A stretch of 64,000 nucleotides of DNA from Spodoptera frugiperda (lineage: Eukaryota > Arthropoda > Insecta > Lepidoptera > Noctuidae). The stretch spans positions 8,060,001-8,124,000 of the forward strand of contig NC_064218.1 of NCBI RefSeq assembly GCF_023101765.2, in the 5' to 3' direction. The notes below the pieces were generated by a model. That model was not told the origin of the DNA, made no database searches, and saw only the letters and a program-made list of their open reading frames with translations. Of this stretch, positions 39,601 to 47,800 are shown in pieces (positions within the stretch are counted from its first letter, which is position 1; every line of letters starts with the position of its first letter). The position numbers were made by a program, and so were the translations under genes.

Positions 39601-42600
39601 GCGCGTTCCTTGTGCAGCTCGTGGAACGAACGAGACTGGACGGTGCCATTGAGACCTGGAAGATGAAAGCTTATTAGAAGGAGAGAAAGATGCAAATGCA
39701 GTGCAGCCAGGGAATTTATAATTCTCAGTAGTGAAGTCCATCGTTGTGTATAGGTATATTGGACATCACACACATCATACACAACGTCACACCTTGTATC
39801 CCCGAAGGGGTAGGAGGTGCAGATTACGGCACGTAATGCCGCTATATAATGTAGTACGCTATATTGAACATCTCTATAGGAAATAGAAACAAAGGCTGAC
39901 TTTGACTATCAGCCGAAATCAAAAACCGATTCTATGGAGTTTATCAAAGCCTCAGATATTTTGGCTATAACAGAGATCCTTGTGTACTGTGTTTCGAATA
40001 ATAATGCGAAAAATCTACAAATTCATCCATTTTGGAATAGGTACTTATAAATGTTATTGACACTTGACATTTTAAGTAGTTGGTACCAGTTCCGCAAAAC
40101 CGGCACAGCCTGAGTTTCCAATTAAGCTCGCTGCCATTCCAATATGAATAAGTACTTGTTAATATTTGTGTATAAAAAGAATGGAAATTTAAACTTTTTT
40201 GGAGTGAGGTATCATACAATTACTTCTACCGGCTTCGGTGAGGCGAGAGGTCAGACTCTTACTGACCTAAAAACTACCCCGTTCCTACTCCTCTTTTCGA
40301 GCTGGAGACCCGGTAACCCGCTAGGCAGTTCGAATTTATGAGGTGAAAATTAAAACTTAAAGAAACTACAGCTGAATTAAGTCAATCATCGCAAGCAGGG
40401 ACTATGAAGTCGATCGCGGTCCACCACGAAGTTGGGGGAATAATCTTCACCAATGACGGGCTAGAATGCGATCGAGTTCACTTTGATCTTTCTGAAATAT
40501 CGATTACTATCCGCCACTGGAGATCGCAGTTTAAAAGAATCAGATTTATCAGTAAGTCTACTGCCTAGTCTCTGTTAAATGTGGCCCTTTTACTGCCCAA
40601 ACATTTTTCCCTAAGCTATTTGACTTAATCCATCGTTTAATCAGCTGCTAAATAAGTATATGATGATACAGTTTGCAAAAAGACTTGGGAAATCGTTGTA
40701 TTATTTTTCACGATAACATCAATAGACTACAGTCCCTACAGACCATTATTTAGTATACAATACAATATGTATAGTATATAAAATATATATAATACATAAT
40801 GACATTGAATATAGCCACCGTTTAGTGTAAAAACAGATGTTCGAAGGTACCTAATTAAATATTTTCTTTAAGTAAGTCCTTGTAAAGAGGCTATTGTTCG
40901 CAGTATTGTTCTCAAGCGTCGTCTTTCACTATCGGAGTTGATATTTAATACCTAACTTCACAACTGTTTTTGTTGCAGGAACAAATTAATGTCTGGTAGA
41001 AACGAAAGGAACTTTACGGTACAGCAAAATCTTCAGAAAACGGACGTGAAACAACGCTTGCGTTCTGTTTCATCGTATGACAGAGGTTACCAGAGGCCCA
41101 ATTACCCCTCACCCCAATCCCCACAATCGCCAACAAACCCTAAATGGTAACCCCTGCTGTCCATGGGCGGGCGAAATGCTTACCATCAAGTAATCCATAT
41201 GATCGTTCACTCGCTTATCACATAAAGAAATGTAGAAGAGGCCCACACTCCCATAGTCTGAGACTGATACGGGCTATTGACAATGTACACGCCTATTCTA
41301 AAGACTAAAACAAAGAATACGCGAATGATCTAACTTCTAAAATCCAGCCCACTTATCTATCTCTAATCGTATCGTACTCATCCATCACAGAACACAAACA
41401 TATGCAAACATTTGAACAAACAAGTATATAACTGTTATCTGTACTTAAACAGCTCAACCAATTATAATGCAATTTCTTCATACAAGGTCTCTTTAGATAA
41501 ACAGACTATTATGTATTATGTTACGCACGCAACACATGGGACATGTGAAGAGCAAATTTTTTGCAAAATTGTAACTTGTTATTACAAAATTAAACCTTGT
41601 AACTTGTAGTAACTATGCAATTTGGTCTTATGTTGTTTGTTAGACTTAATTTGCTGAACATTTTTGGATAGGTAGTATCCTAGAGATGGTTATTTTGTGT
41701 AAAGAATTCAAATTGAAATCGTTTATTGTGACATACTGAGAGTATGATTTACAAAAAGAATAGCTATTTAAAAAAGACAGTCTATTCTTCAGTAGTTTGA
41801 ACTAAGTGTACATAAAGACAGACAAGAACTATCGAAACTGTGCTTCAAATTATAGACATAAGTAAGTACATGTAAGCTGACAAAATAATAGAGTTAACAT
41901 TTGTTGAGTAAGAATAACAACACTTGATTCGCTTGAATCATGAAAATATTAATACTTATAGCTTCCTTAGGTAATCCCTTCTGTGGCGCATATACTATGA
42001 GAAAAGAACAAGTCTTTTGTCTCGTGAATAATAAATGCTCAATTTGAGTTTCACGTCTGTTTTAGTAAGTATTATATTATCGGCTCTACCAATACCTATA
42101 CGGAATGTTAATTTAGCACGCAAACACTAGCGAGGTTTTCATTTGACACTTAATTACTGTATTTTCTTTGCAAGTCCTACTAGCAAAGACGAAATATGCA
42201 ATGTTGTTATGTGACCTTAATGTCGTAACAAAATATAAGTTGGGACTATCAAAAACCTGTAATCCTCGTTAAAAAAAGACGCTACAAGGTTGTAGACGGA
42301 GACAAAAACACTCGCTTTGTTTACACTTCCACACTTCTATTTAATATTAATTCCACACTCACTTATTTGAACGATTATTTTAGATATTTTTGACAATAAA
42401 CTTGTAATAAAAGCTTAAAAGTATTTTAAAGTAAATAAATACATATACTCACAGTTGCGCAGGAGTTGCGAGCGGAGCGCCATCGCGACGAATGGGGGCG
42501 CGGCCGCCGCCGGCCGGTGCGCGGGCGCAGAGCAACTCTTTAGCAGACCAGTCACGCAGGTTGTGCCGTATCGTGTGTTCCAACATAATTTTGTTTTCAT
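24673..42600 (-). CDS. GCAT: Glycine C-acetyltransferase (2-amino-3-ketobutyrate CoA ligase), mitochondrial, nine exons, complete
   Basis: This PLP enzyme of the mitochondrial matrix cleaves 2-amino-3-ketobutyrate with CoA to glycine and acetyl-CoA, the second step of threonine degradation after threonine dehydrogenase. Exons in order are 42600-42453, 39655-39495, 36458-36393, 36070-35969, 35461-35254, 34742-34562, 26208-26016, 25487-25310 and 24833-24673, all GT-AG and in phase, giving 465 aa. Landmarks are NFCANNYLGLS, YGAGLSSVRFICGT, SDALNHASIIDG, VDDSHATGF (D276 for the PLP ring nitrogen, H279) and STLGKAVSGAAGGYTTG with the Schiff-base lysine K310. FSYPVVPKGAARVRVQ follows near the C-terminus. 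The first exon is basic and Ala-rich like a transit peptide. Starting at Met40 (good context, GCGATGG) would give 426 aa, nearer the human 419, so the start is uncertain. Intron 6 is about 8.35 kb and full of repeats, with an ORF on the other strand at 31012-31590. Confidence 0.96.
24886..25137 (+). repeat. SINE family 2, diverged copy
   Basis: Shows CTTCGGCACGAATAGGCTAG, GAGGTTACCGGAG, AAAGGCCGGCAACTTACTAG, CCTCTGGTGTT and ACCATCAGGTGATCAG in order, matching 47305-47620. In GCAT intron 8. Its 3' half may be a separate LINE-like tail. Confidence 0.65.
25545..25705. repeat. Intronic repeat with internal duplication
   Basis: GGGTTATTAACCC appears twice (about 25547 and 25607), each followed by a GTAGNTCTNCNCGAGACA block. 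The block from about 25625 to 25700 is found inverted at 34766-34845, another GCAT intron. Confidence 0.55.
26395..26520 (-). repeat. tRNA-derived SINE family 4, head portion
   Basis: On the minus strand it carries a B-box-like GGGTTCGATTCCCGGGTCGG, then a run matching CTTTTTCGAAAATTTCTCAG, and ends at ACTAGACGGG. The same order is at 32820-33075. It has no folded tRNA body, so it is a retroposon and not a tRNA gene. Confidence 0.65.
27600..28260 (+). repeat. Long dispersed repeat with CGGCCAAGTGCGAGTCGGAC start
   Basis: Starts CCGGCCAAGTGCGAGTCGGAC. It ends with a CGGACAGACGGACGGACAGAC block, GGGTTCCGTTTTTTGCCATT and CTACGGAACCCTAAAAA. I know these ends from many lepidopteran genomes, from memory. 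The class is uncertain and there is no ORF. Confidence 0.7.
28501..28949 (+). repeat. Tandem repeat, three units of about 150 bp
   Basis: Units start TATACTCCGTT at 28501, 28651 and 28800 and end ACGATCGACATAGAATTA. Units 2 and 3 are almost identical (GTTAGAGCATT); unit 1 has small differences (GTTCGGGCATT). This suggests a recent duplication of unit 2 or 3. Confidence 0.85.
28975..29245 (+). repeat. LINE-type remnant upstream of microsatellite
   Basis: Contains CCAAATTTCAACCATATCCG, AGTTGCGGAGATTAATGG, ATTTATGAACCGATTGACAT and CATCCAACTCGGATCAGCCG, the pattern of a common lepidopteran retroelement 3' region, which often ends in a CAGACAAA run. Confidence 0.5.
29251..29300 (+). repeat. ACAGACAA microsatellite
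   Basis: Six consecutive 8-base units ACAGACAA followed by an A run. Probably the tail of the retroelement remnant just upstream. Confidence 0.85.
29669..29825 (+). repeat. SINE family 1, full-length copy
   Basis: Begins CCGGAGCTGCGGACTGCCTA and includes GTAGGAACGGAGTGG, TTTTTAGTCAGTAAGAG, TGACACTCCCTCTTGC and an A-rich end. Confidence 0.8.
31012..31590 (+). CDS. Nested ORF of unknown function with duplicated YDxELYEVC unit
   Basis: I do not recognise this 192-aa protein. It lies in GCAT intron 6 on the opposite strand. I start it at the first ATG (31012), since the frame upstream has no ATG. A unit of about 44 residues occurs twice: residues 66-83 (YFDATYDAELYEVCAKVD) and 110-127 (FFDMEYDGELYEVCRLVD). 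Each copy is followed by a Ser-rich spacer and a basic KRK patch (103-105, 148-154). With KRPR at 159-162 this suggests a nuclear protein. The N-terminus is strongly acidic and the C-terminus holds a Cys cluster (CCVC..TC, 178-185). A GTAAGG at 31564 could be a splice donor, so a longer spliced product is possible. AATAAA at about 31988 would suit an unspliced transcript. It could be a real lineage-specific gene, a retrocopy, or part of a mobile element. Confidence that it is translated is moderate. Confidence 0.45.
   Translation: MDCGSDKDFFANYEIGDDDVFEDIEVRTIAKDLHTMTITKSQPNENEDKVEPSNMELCETVKNQLYFDATYDAELYEVCAKVDKSNQPSTSSNAAKTRVGATKRKSTNKFFDMEYDGELYEVCRLVDQPMASSSSFAGPMRFGRAGAKRKVKAKVIDSKRPRYDEASTSSGIRSRSMCCVCSITCKGVSFGN
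31634..31842 (+). repeat. 209-bp foldback element with 10-bp flanking duplication
   Basis: Arms 31665-31713 and 31792-31840 are inverted copies (one mismatch over 49 bases). The element is flanked by CGACTGGGTG at 31624-31633 and again at 31843-31852. Its ends match 7801-7936. It sits 43 bp after the stop of the nested ORF, in its presumed 3'UTR. Confidence 0.8.
32820..33075 (+). repeat. tRNA-derived SINE family 4, most complete copy
   Basis: Head with B-box-like GGGTTCGATCCCCGGGTCGG, then CTTTTTCGAAAATTTCTCAG, AATTCTGCCCAGTA, CCTATTACGTGGGACTTATA, GGCATTACGTGCC and CCCCTTCAGGGATAAAAAGC. Other pieces of the family are at 26395-26520, 36650-36848, 39785-39855 and 56890-57035, all in reverse orientation. 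Confidence 0.7.
33204..33749. mobile_element. 546-bp non-autonomous hAT-type element with CCGAAA repeats
   Basis: Ends are TAGAGTCCGACCGAAAC (left) and the inverse of TAGTGTCCGACCGAAA (right). It is flanked by an exact 8-bp duplication ATAAATTG (33196-33203 and 33750-33757). Eight-base duplications with TAGNG ends are the hAT hallmark. Inside are runs of CCGAAA near each end and their reverse complement TTTCGG. No transposase ORF. Confidence 0.85.
34292..34385 (+). repeat. 3' tail of a non-LTR retroelement, copy 2
   Basis: Same as 24385-24483, with a small deletion around GGCCAGTGGGCACTTATAGG. Confidence 0.7.
34424..34502 (+). repeat. 3' tail of another LINE family
   Basis: GCCATGGTAACCTACCATCA, GTGGGCTGTGTGCTTTCTTG and CCACCGTTGTGGTATAAAAAAA form the typical tail of an R1- or Jockey-like lepidopteran LINE (from memory). 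Confidence 0.6.
34766..34845. repeat. Intronic repeat, inverted copy of 25625-25700
   Basis: Contains CTGTCGGTACATGAGATACA, ATAGAAAACACATTGTGTCT and GCGTAGATCTGCAC, reverse complementary to the block in GCAT intron 7. Confidence 0.6.
35690..35890 (-). repeat. tRNA-derived SINE family 3, copy 1
   Basis: The minus strand reads a tRNA-like head with GGGTGACCGGC, GTGTCGCGGGTTCGACTCCC and CGCACGCAATAA. The body follows with CTCTTTATGTTATCCACAAA, AAACGCACCCAGT and GAGAATATCCTAATGTGGGT. Copy 2 is at 56005-56150 on the plus strand. The acceptor stem and anticodon arm are degenerate, so it is not a functional tRNA. Confidence 0.7.
36231..36345 (+). repeat. Probable dispersed lepidopteran repeat
   Basis: GACGAGGAGCTCGACTAGTT, GAGGCTCATATTCATGAGCA and CATTCCGGGACACACGACGC form a sequence I associate with repeated DNA in moths. 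There is only one copy in this window, so support is weak. Confidence 0.35.
36650..36848 (-). repeat. SINE family 4, tail portion
   Basis: Reverse-oriented tail with GCACATTATGGCACGTAATG, AAGTCCCATGTAATAGGTGA and a duplicated CGTCACGCCTTTT-like end. Confidence 0.6.
37101..37288. repeat. 188-bp MITE-like element with long imperfect terminal repeats
   Basis: The left arm CGTTACTGATTAGCTAGGTT..., with AACATTCGAAGTGA inside, is inverted at the right end (TCACTTCGAATGTT ... CCTAGCTAATGATTAAGTAACG). A diverged copy of its core is at 40395-40500 in the opposite orientation. Confidence 0.7.
37748..37985 (+). repeat. SINE family 2 copy
   Basis: Shows ACAGAAAACCGACGTGAAAC, AACGCTTGCGTTTTGTTTCG, GAGGCCCAATCACCC, AAAAGGCCGGTAACACAC and ACCATCAGGTGATCCGTATG, followed by an A-rich end. 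Confidence 0.8.
38252..38410 (-). repeat. SINE family 1, full-length copy
   Basis: Reverse orientation: poly-T, then AAAATCATCCTATTACTTCT through to CTAGGTAGTCCGCAGCTCCG. Confidence 0.85.
40192..40331 (-). repeat. SINE family 1 copy with a 3' internal deletion
   Basis: Reverse orientation, including GAGGTCAGACTCTTACTGAC and CCGTTCCTACTCCTCTTTTC. The CTCCCTCTCG block is shortened. Confidence 0.75.
41030..41228 (+). repeat. SINE family 2 copy
   Basis: AAAACGGACGTGAAACAACG, GAGGTTACCAGAGGCCCAAT and TTACCATCAAGTAATCCATA in order. More diverged at the 3' end. Confidence 0.75.
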
Positions 42601-43589
42601 TACATGGTTATACCTGGGTGCTCACTACACTGGGTGAAGTTTTATTTTAAAATGCAATTCTTATGAAACACAGGCGATGTGCATCGTGAATAGTTTTCTC
42701 TGTTTTATATCTTGTTCTTGTTAATTATTTTCATAGAATACAAGCTGTTGTACAAATTCAATTACCTAACTCTTTTTAAGTAATGTGGTTGTATTTTTGT
42801 TAAGTATTTATTTAAATTGAATTATTTTTTAGGTTTGAATAAAAAAAACTTTTTTTTTAACGCTCACGGCACGCATGACTAGCAAACTGATGTTATTAAT
42901 TATTAGTCAAGGTAGAAGGCAATTAATATTACAGGAAAATTCTAAACGTAAATTGATACCGATTTATATAATAAAAAGTAGAAGGATAATTTCATAAACT
43001 GAATAATTAATCTCATGAATAATTGTCCTTGTCCTACCAAAGCTATTGTGAGCGTTAATCAGTTCGCCATACCAGTTAAAGAGGACATTTTATCTACATA
43101 GCACAATAGATAGTCTTGGTACTATACATAGCTACGCATATACATACTTAGTGCCTGCTTATGTAAATGCAGACGCCGAAAACATTACGTCATGTCTAAG
43201 CGTAACCCGACTACATTGCAATGTTTATTATATTTCTCTACTTCTAAAATTATCTAGATATCAACAAGTTATTATAATTATGACAATGTTTTTAATAACA
43301 TGCATAGAATAACTATAGGTAATCTAGTAATTATATGCGGTCGGTTTCACCCGACTGCTAAGCTCCTTTTGGTCGGCGTCGTGATGTTTTCATGTGTGTT
43401 TTTTGCCGGTTTTTATCAAGGACTTATAAAACCGATTGGTTTTTATCATTAAAATTCCATATCGTGTTCGAATTGTTCATAAAAACGCAGACTTCTTTTT
43501 GTTGTACTTATTTTCATCGAAATAGAGTCACTTAGGAGCCAGATTTTAGAGAATAATTTATTAAGTTTTGAATATGTGCTACACCATTT

Positions 43590-43752
43590 TTTTTTTTTTT
43601 TTTGAGGGGAGAAAATCATCCAATGACTTCTCCCGCCTTGGGCGAGGCGAGAGGGCCTGTCAGACTCTTACTGACTAAAAACCACCCCTTTCCTACTCCT
43701 GCTTTTCGAGCCGGAGCCCCGGTATACCCGCTAGGTAGTCCGCAGCTCCGGA
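43590..43752 (-). repeat. SINE family 1, full-length copy with long A tail
   Basis: Reverse orientation with an uninterrupted run of about 17 T at the left (a poly-A tail on the minus strand) and the GAGCCGGAGCCCCGGTATAC block. The long clean tail suggests a relatively recent insertion. Confidence 0.85.
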
Positions 43753-44067
43753 TATGTGCTACACCTAGGGAGTAGATACATACCTGGATTAAAAACAAAT
43801 AGACGAGATACCTACCTACAGGGTACGGATATGTAACAAACTATATCCTACTTATACACAATAATTTCCTCGAACCTCGCGAATACGTTTACAAACCGTT
43901 CGCTTACAAATCACTCGTAAACACATAACACAAAGGTTAACCGACCAGACGGTAGTCACTGCCGGTAGGTACCGACAAATATTTTTTACGAGCGGGAACC
44001 GCAAAAAATTCATCATCATTCATTGATATTTTATTTGACGAATGATAGAGAACCTAGTGACCTAATC

Positions 44068-44190
44068 CGGAGCTGCGGACTACCTAGCGTGTTTACTGAA
44101 GGAACGGGGTGGTTTTTTGTCAGTAAAATTCTGACATTCCCTCTCGCCTCGCCCAAGGTGGGTGATTTTCCCCGATCAAAAAAAAAAAGT
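44068..44190 (+). repeat. SINE family 1 copy with internal deletions
   Basis: Begins TCCGGAGCTGCGGACTACCT. It lacks the GGGGCTCCGGCTCG block and part of the GGGAGAAGTCATTGG block, and ends in an A run. Confidence 0.8.
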
Positions 44191-44424
44191 GACCTAATTA
44201 AATGTCCGAGTTTTTCCTTGCCATACACAATTAAGGTAAAACACTTGTAGGTAAGCATGGCTCCGGCACAGCGTGGTTTCGAATTATGTTTACTACAACG
44301 GATACGACGCAGTTTCCGTATGAAATAGAAACATAATCAGACATTACGAATCAAGCTCCAAGTTAGATTTTTGTTTTATTTTCAGCCATCATCACTTCAT
44401 TGCAGGGCTAAGGCCTCCAGGCCT

Positions 44425-44508
44425 TATACTCCGGTTCTAAAGTCAGGAATAGGAACGGGGTGGTTTTTAGTCAGCAAGAGTCTGACACTCCCTCTCGCCA
44501 AAAAAATA
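44425..44508 (+). repeat. SINE family 1, 5'-truncated copy
   Basis: AATAGGAACGGGGTGGTTTT, TAGTCAGCAAGAGTCTGACA and CTCCCTCTCGCC followed by an A run. Confidence 0.75.
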
Positions 44509-44580
44509 CACCATCCCATCCTCTATATTAGTCTATATGTTAAACAAATAAAATGGTAAGATATATTATTTTAAATGTGG

Positions 44581-44596
44581 TTTATTGATATTTATT
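44581..44596 (-). terminator. Likely polyadenylation signals of alpha-amylase
   Basis: Two TTTATT (AATAAA on the minus strand) at 44581-44586 and 44591-44596, about 300 bp past the amylase stop. Confidence 0.6.
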
Positions 44597-44893
44597 TTAC
44601 AAAGGTGTTCTGTAAGGCACTTTGGAAGATAAATGAGGATTCACTTATAAATTCATTTTTGTTGTTCTTATTACTTGACCAGCTTCCATCTTAAAGACGA
44701 CTCTGAAACAAAATAATTAAAGTTAAAATTTTCATCCCTCCGTTACAAAAAATATTATTTATGTTTACTAGATCCTAGGTGTTTAAAATATTCTTTGATG
44801 ATTTGATGCAGTGAAACAATTCTTTGAGTTGTACCATGGGTCCATAATTTTTTTTTTTTTTGTATTCTTGCGATTTTTATAAAATGCGGTAAA

Positions 44894-47800
44894 TTAAACT
44901 CCAACTTCAAAATTCTCCCTTACCTCAGGTCCAACATGAATGGCGAGCATCATATCAAACTCGTTGGCTCCCACACTGATGTGTGCCCGTCCGTCACTGC
45001 CCACGGTGACAGTCTTGCCCGTGCAAGAACTGCCCACCTTCTCACCAGATATCACGTCACAATATCTGCCTGCGGGCAAGCAAGTCTGGAAGAGAAAAAA
45101 ATAAATAAAGAATGAATGAATGAATGAACGAAATAAATAGTTACCTAATGTCGTCTAATAGATGGCGCTATGTGCCTAAGGGTCAGGTTTAGTTAGGTTA
45201 ATTTTATTTTAATCAAGTCAGTATTAGTTATATGTTTAATGCAATAGAGTTCCTTCTCTATGTAATGTGTACATATTTTGTGTTTTGGTCTCCTATCAAA
45301 AAAGTTAAATTGTCGCAACTGTCAAAAATCCAGGATAAACCTTAAATCTTGTTTTAGAGGCCAAGAAAGGTAAAGGAAAGCTTAGGTGGTAGTCAGTAAG
45401 AGACTGATACTCCCTCTCGCATCACCATTCCCCCCACTCAAAAAAGGTAGTCAAGGAAGACTATAATACTATATCCTTAATCCTACCTGTAGATTCTGGT
45501 TAAGATCCCAATAATCATTATTGAATGCAACGAAACCGTTGCCTCCGCGACAGAAGGCGATCTGGTTGGCGCCATTGTCCCACCAGTCGTTGATGCCAGT
45601 GTTACCGGCCGCGTTCCTGAACGCCACCATGGAGTAGATCTGCCGCCAACGGTGCTGGCATATCCAGCCGTTACCACAGGTTCCATCCTAAACAGAAACC
45701 AACATTGCACATGAATTTTGTTCAGAGCTGAAGATTTTTGGAAGTAAACGCTAAAAGATCTGAAATAAGCTCACTAGCTGCTAGCATTTAGATTGCTAAT
45801 ACATTAATTGAAAATATCATGTCTATGTGGATACAAGTACATCAGTAGATATAGGATAAACTATGATGGTTGATAAAAAAATATGATTCGATTAATAATC
45901 GATTGAAGGTAATAAGTCAACGAATAGGCTAGTTTCCTACTAGTCAAATTCAATACTTTTTTCGAAACGTCAAAAACGATATTTTCTATGAATTTTGTAT
46001 GAAATAGTGCGTTATGACGTCATAAGTTTTTGACGTCAAAAAAATTGAGCTAGAAAATATCGAAAATTAAGTAGTTCATCAAATTTATGAACGAGAGTGT
46101 GATTATTTTTCAGTATTTTATTGTATTGAAAAGAATAATTTATTTTTGACCGACGATACTACCCAATTGATTGGAAACATTTCAACCAGACTGAAACTGT
46201 AAACAAATATATTATGCAGATATACATATTAATCGTAATAAACCATACAGAATATTTCAAAAAAAACTCACAGAATTGATACTAGGCGAAATGATGTTGC
46301 CATTGTTATCCATAGGGGGACCAACTTCGCTGTCCCAGAAGTCGAAACTGCTCATGATTTGAGGCTCTCCGTACGGATGGGCGAGTAGGAAGGCGATAGC
46401 ACCCTTGTAGGGACGAGACTCTTTGTAGGTAAGGATACCACCACCACCTCCGTGGCCTCTCTCATTGTCGTGGTTATCGATGAAGGTCAAAGAGTCTTCA
46501 TGGGCCAATAATCCCCATTGAGGACCCCAAGTTGATAACCAACGGAGCTGGTTATTCCCTCTGAAGGCGTTACTAAGTTCCAAACCCACTTTGAACTCTG
46601 TCACAGCTCCTATGGGCGTGTATTCGTCTCTGCTAATGGCCTCGCCGCCGTAGTCAATGACTTCCTGGTAGATGTAAGGACGGGCGTTGGCTGGGAAGCC
46701 GTGGGCTGTGTTGAGGTTGTGGAGACGATCGTAGATGACGCGGAGGTCAGCGGGCCACATGTGTTTGGCTGCGTCGATCCTGATACAAAAGATAGATTTT
46801 AGGGAAATATTTTAGAACATCCAAAAGATTTGGTAAGTACCTATGAAAAGAGACGATTAGTTAGATGAAATAAATAAAACTGTAAGTACAAAATATTGTT
46901 AATTGTATTGTAATATTCTGTGTTAATACTGTGAATGAGGTGCATGTCTATAATTGGCATAAACACATGATCTTGTGTATTTATCTTATTTTGTTTTATT
47001 GTTTACTAGTGTCTTATTCTGTTGACTTTCTTTAATAGTAATAAAATAAAAATCTTTTACAACATTTCCAAGTGCAGTTTATAGTGTTCTGTGTTACGTA
47101 CCTGAATCCAGCAACACCCAAGTCGATGAGTTCGTTCATGAAGTTGACGATCATATTCCTCACATGCTCGTCGCCTTGGTTCAAGTCCTTCAATCCGACG
47201 AGCTCACAGTTACGGACCTGTTACACGGTTAAAAAGCTACCATTAAATTTTGGTACTTATTTGAGTGTAATTTTTTTTTAATTTTTACAATATTAATACA
47301 GTGTGGGAGAGCCATGCTTCGGCACGAATGGGCCGGCTCGACCGGAGTGATACCACAGCCTCACAGAAAACCGACGTGAAACAACGCTTGCGTTGTGTTT
47401 CATTGTGTTAGTGAGGTTACCGGAGGCCCAATTACCCTCCTTCCCAATCTTCCCAATCCCCATTCCCGAACAACAACCCTTAAATTCCTAACTCCCTAAA
47501 AAGCCGGTAATGCACTTATAAAGCCTCTAGTGTTTCAAGTGTCCATGGGCGGCGGCGATTGCTTACCATCAGGAAATACGTCTGCTCGATTTCTCATAAT
47601 GTCGATGTCTCATAAAAAAAAAAACAGGGTTTAGCATTTTTTTTTGGGGCGAACTACCTCCCATACTGCTGCAACTCCTGTAAGCCAGAATCTACAGTAG
47701 ATACTACCAAGAAAACACTGGAAAATTGACAGACGCGTCTCAGGGACATGAAAGACTGTCTTGGATCCCGCAACGAAATAAATCAGAAGATATTATTAGA

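Larger units (their letters stand above)
39656..42452. other. GCAT intron 1
   Basis: 2.8 kb. Contains a SINE family 4 fragment (39785-39855), SINE family 1 (40192-40331), a diverged MITE core (40395-40500) and SINE family 2 (41030-41228). No additional exon is needed by the reading frame. Confidence 0.6.
42601..44580. other. Intergenic region between GCAT and alpha-amylase
   Basis: Both genes are on the minus strand, so this holds the GCAT promoter (right of 42600) and the amylase 3' flank. SINE family 1 occurs three times here (43590-43752 reverse, 44068-44190, 44425-44508). No gene seen. Confidence 0.6.

Noticed and set aside
43616..44559. Several 60-75-codon open frames
   Set aside because: All lie in SINE family 1 copies, read in both strands.
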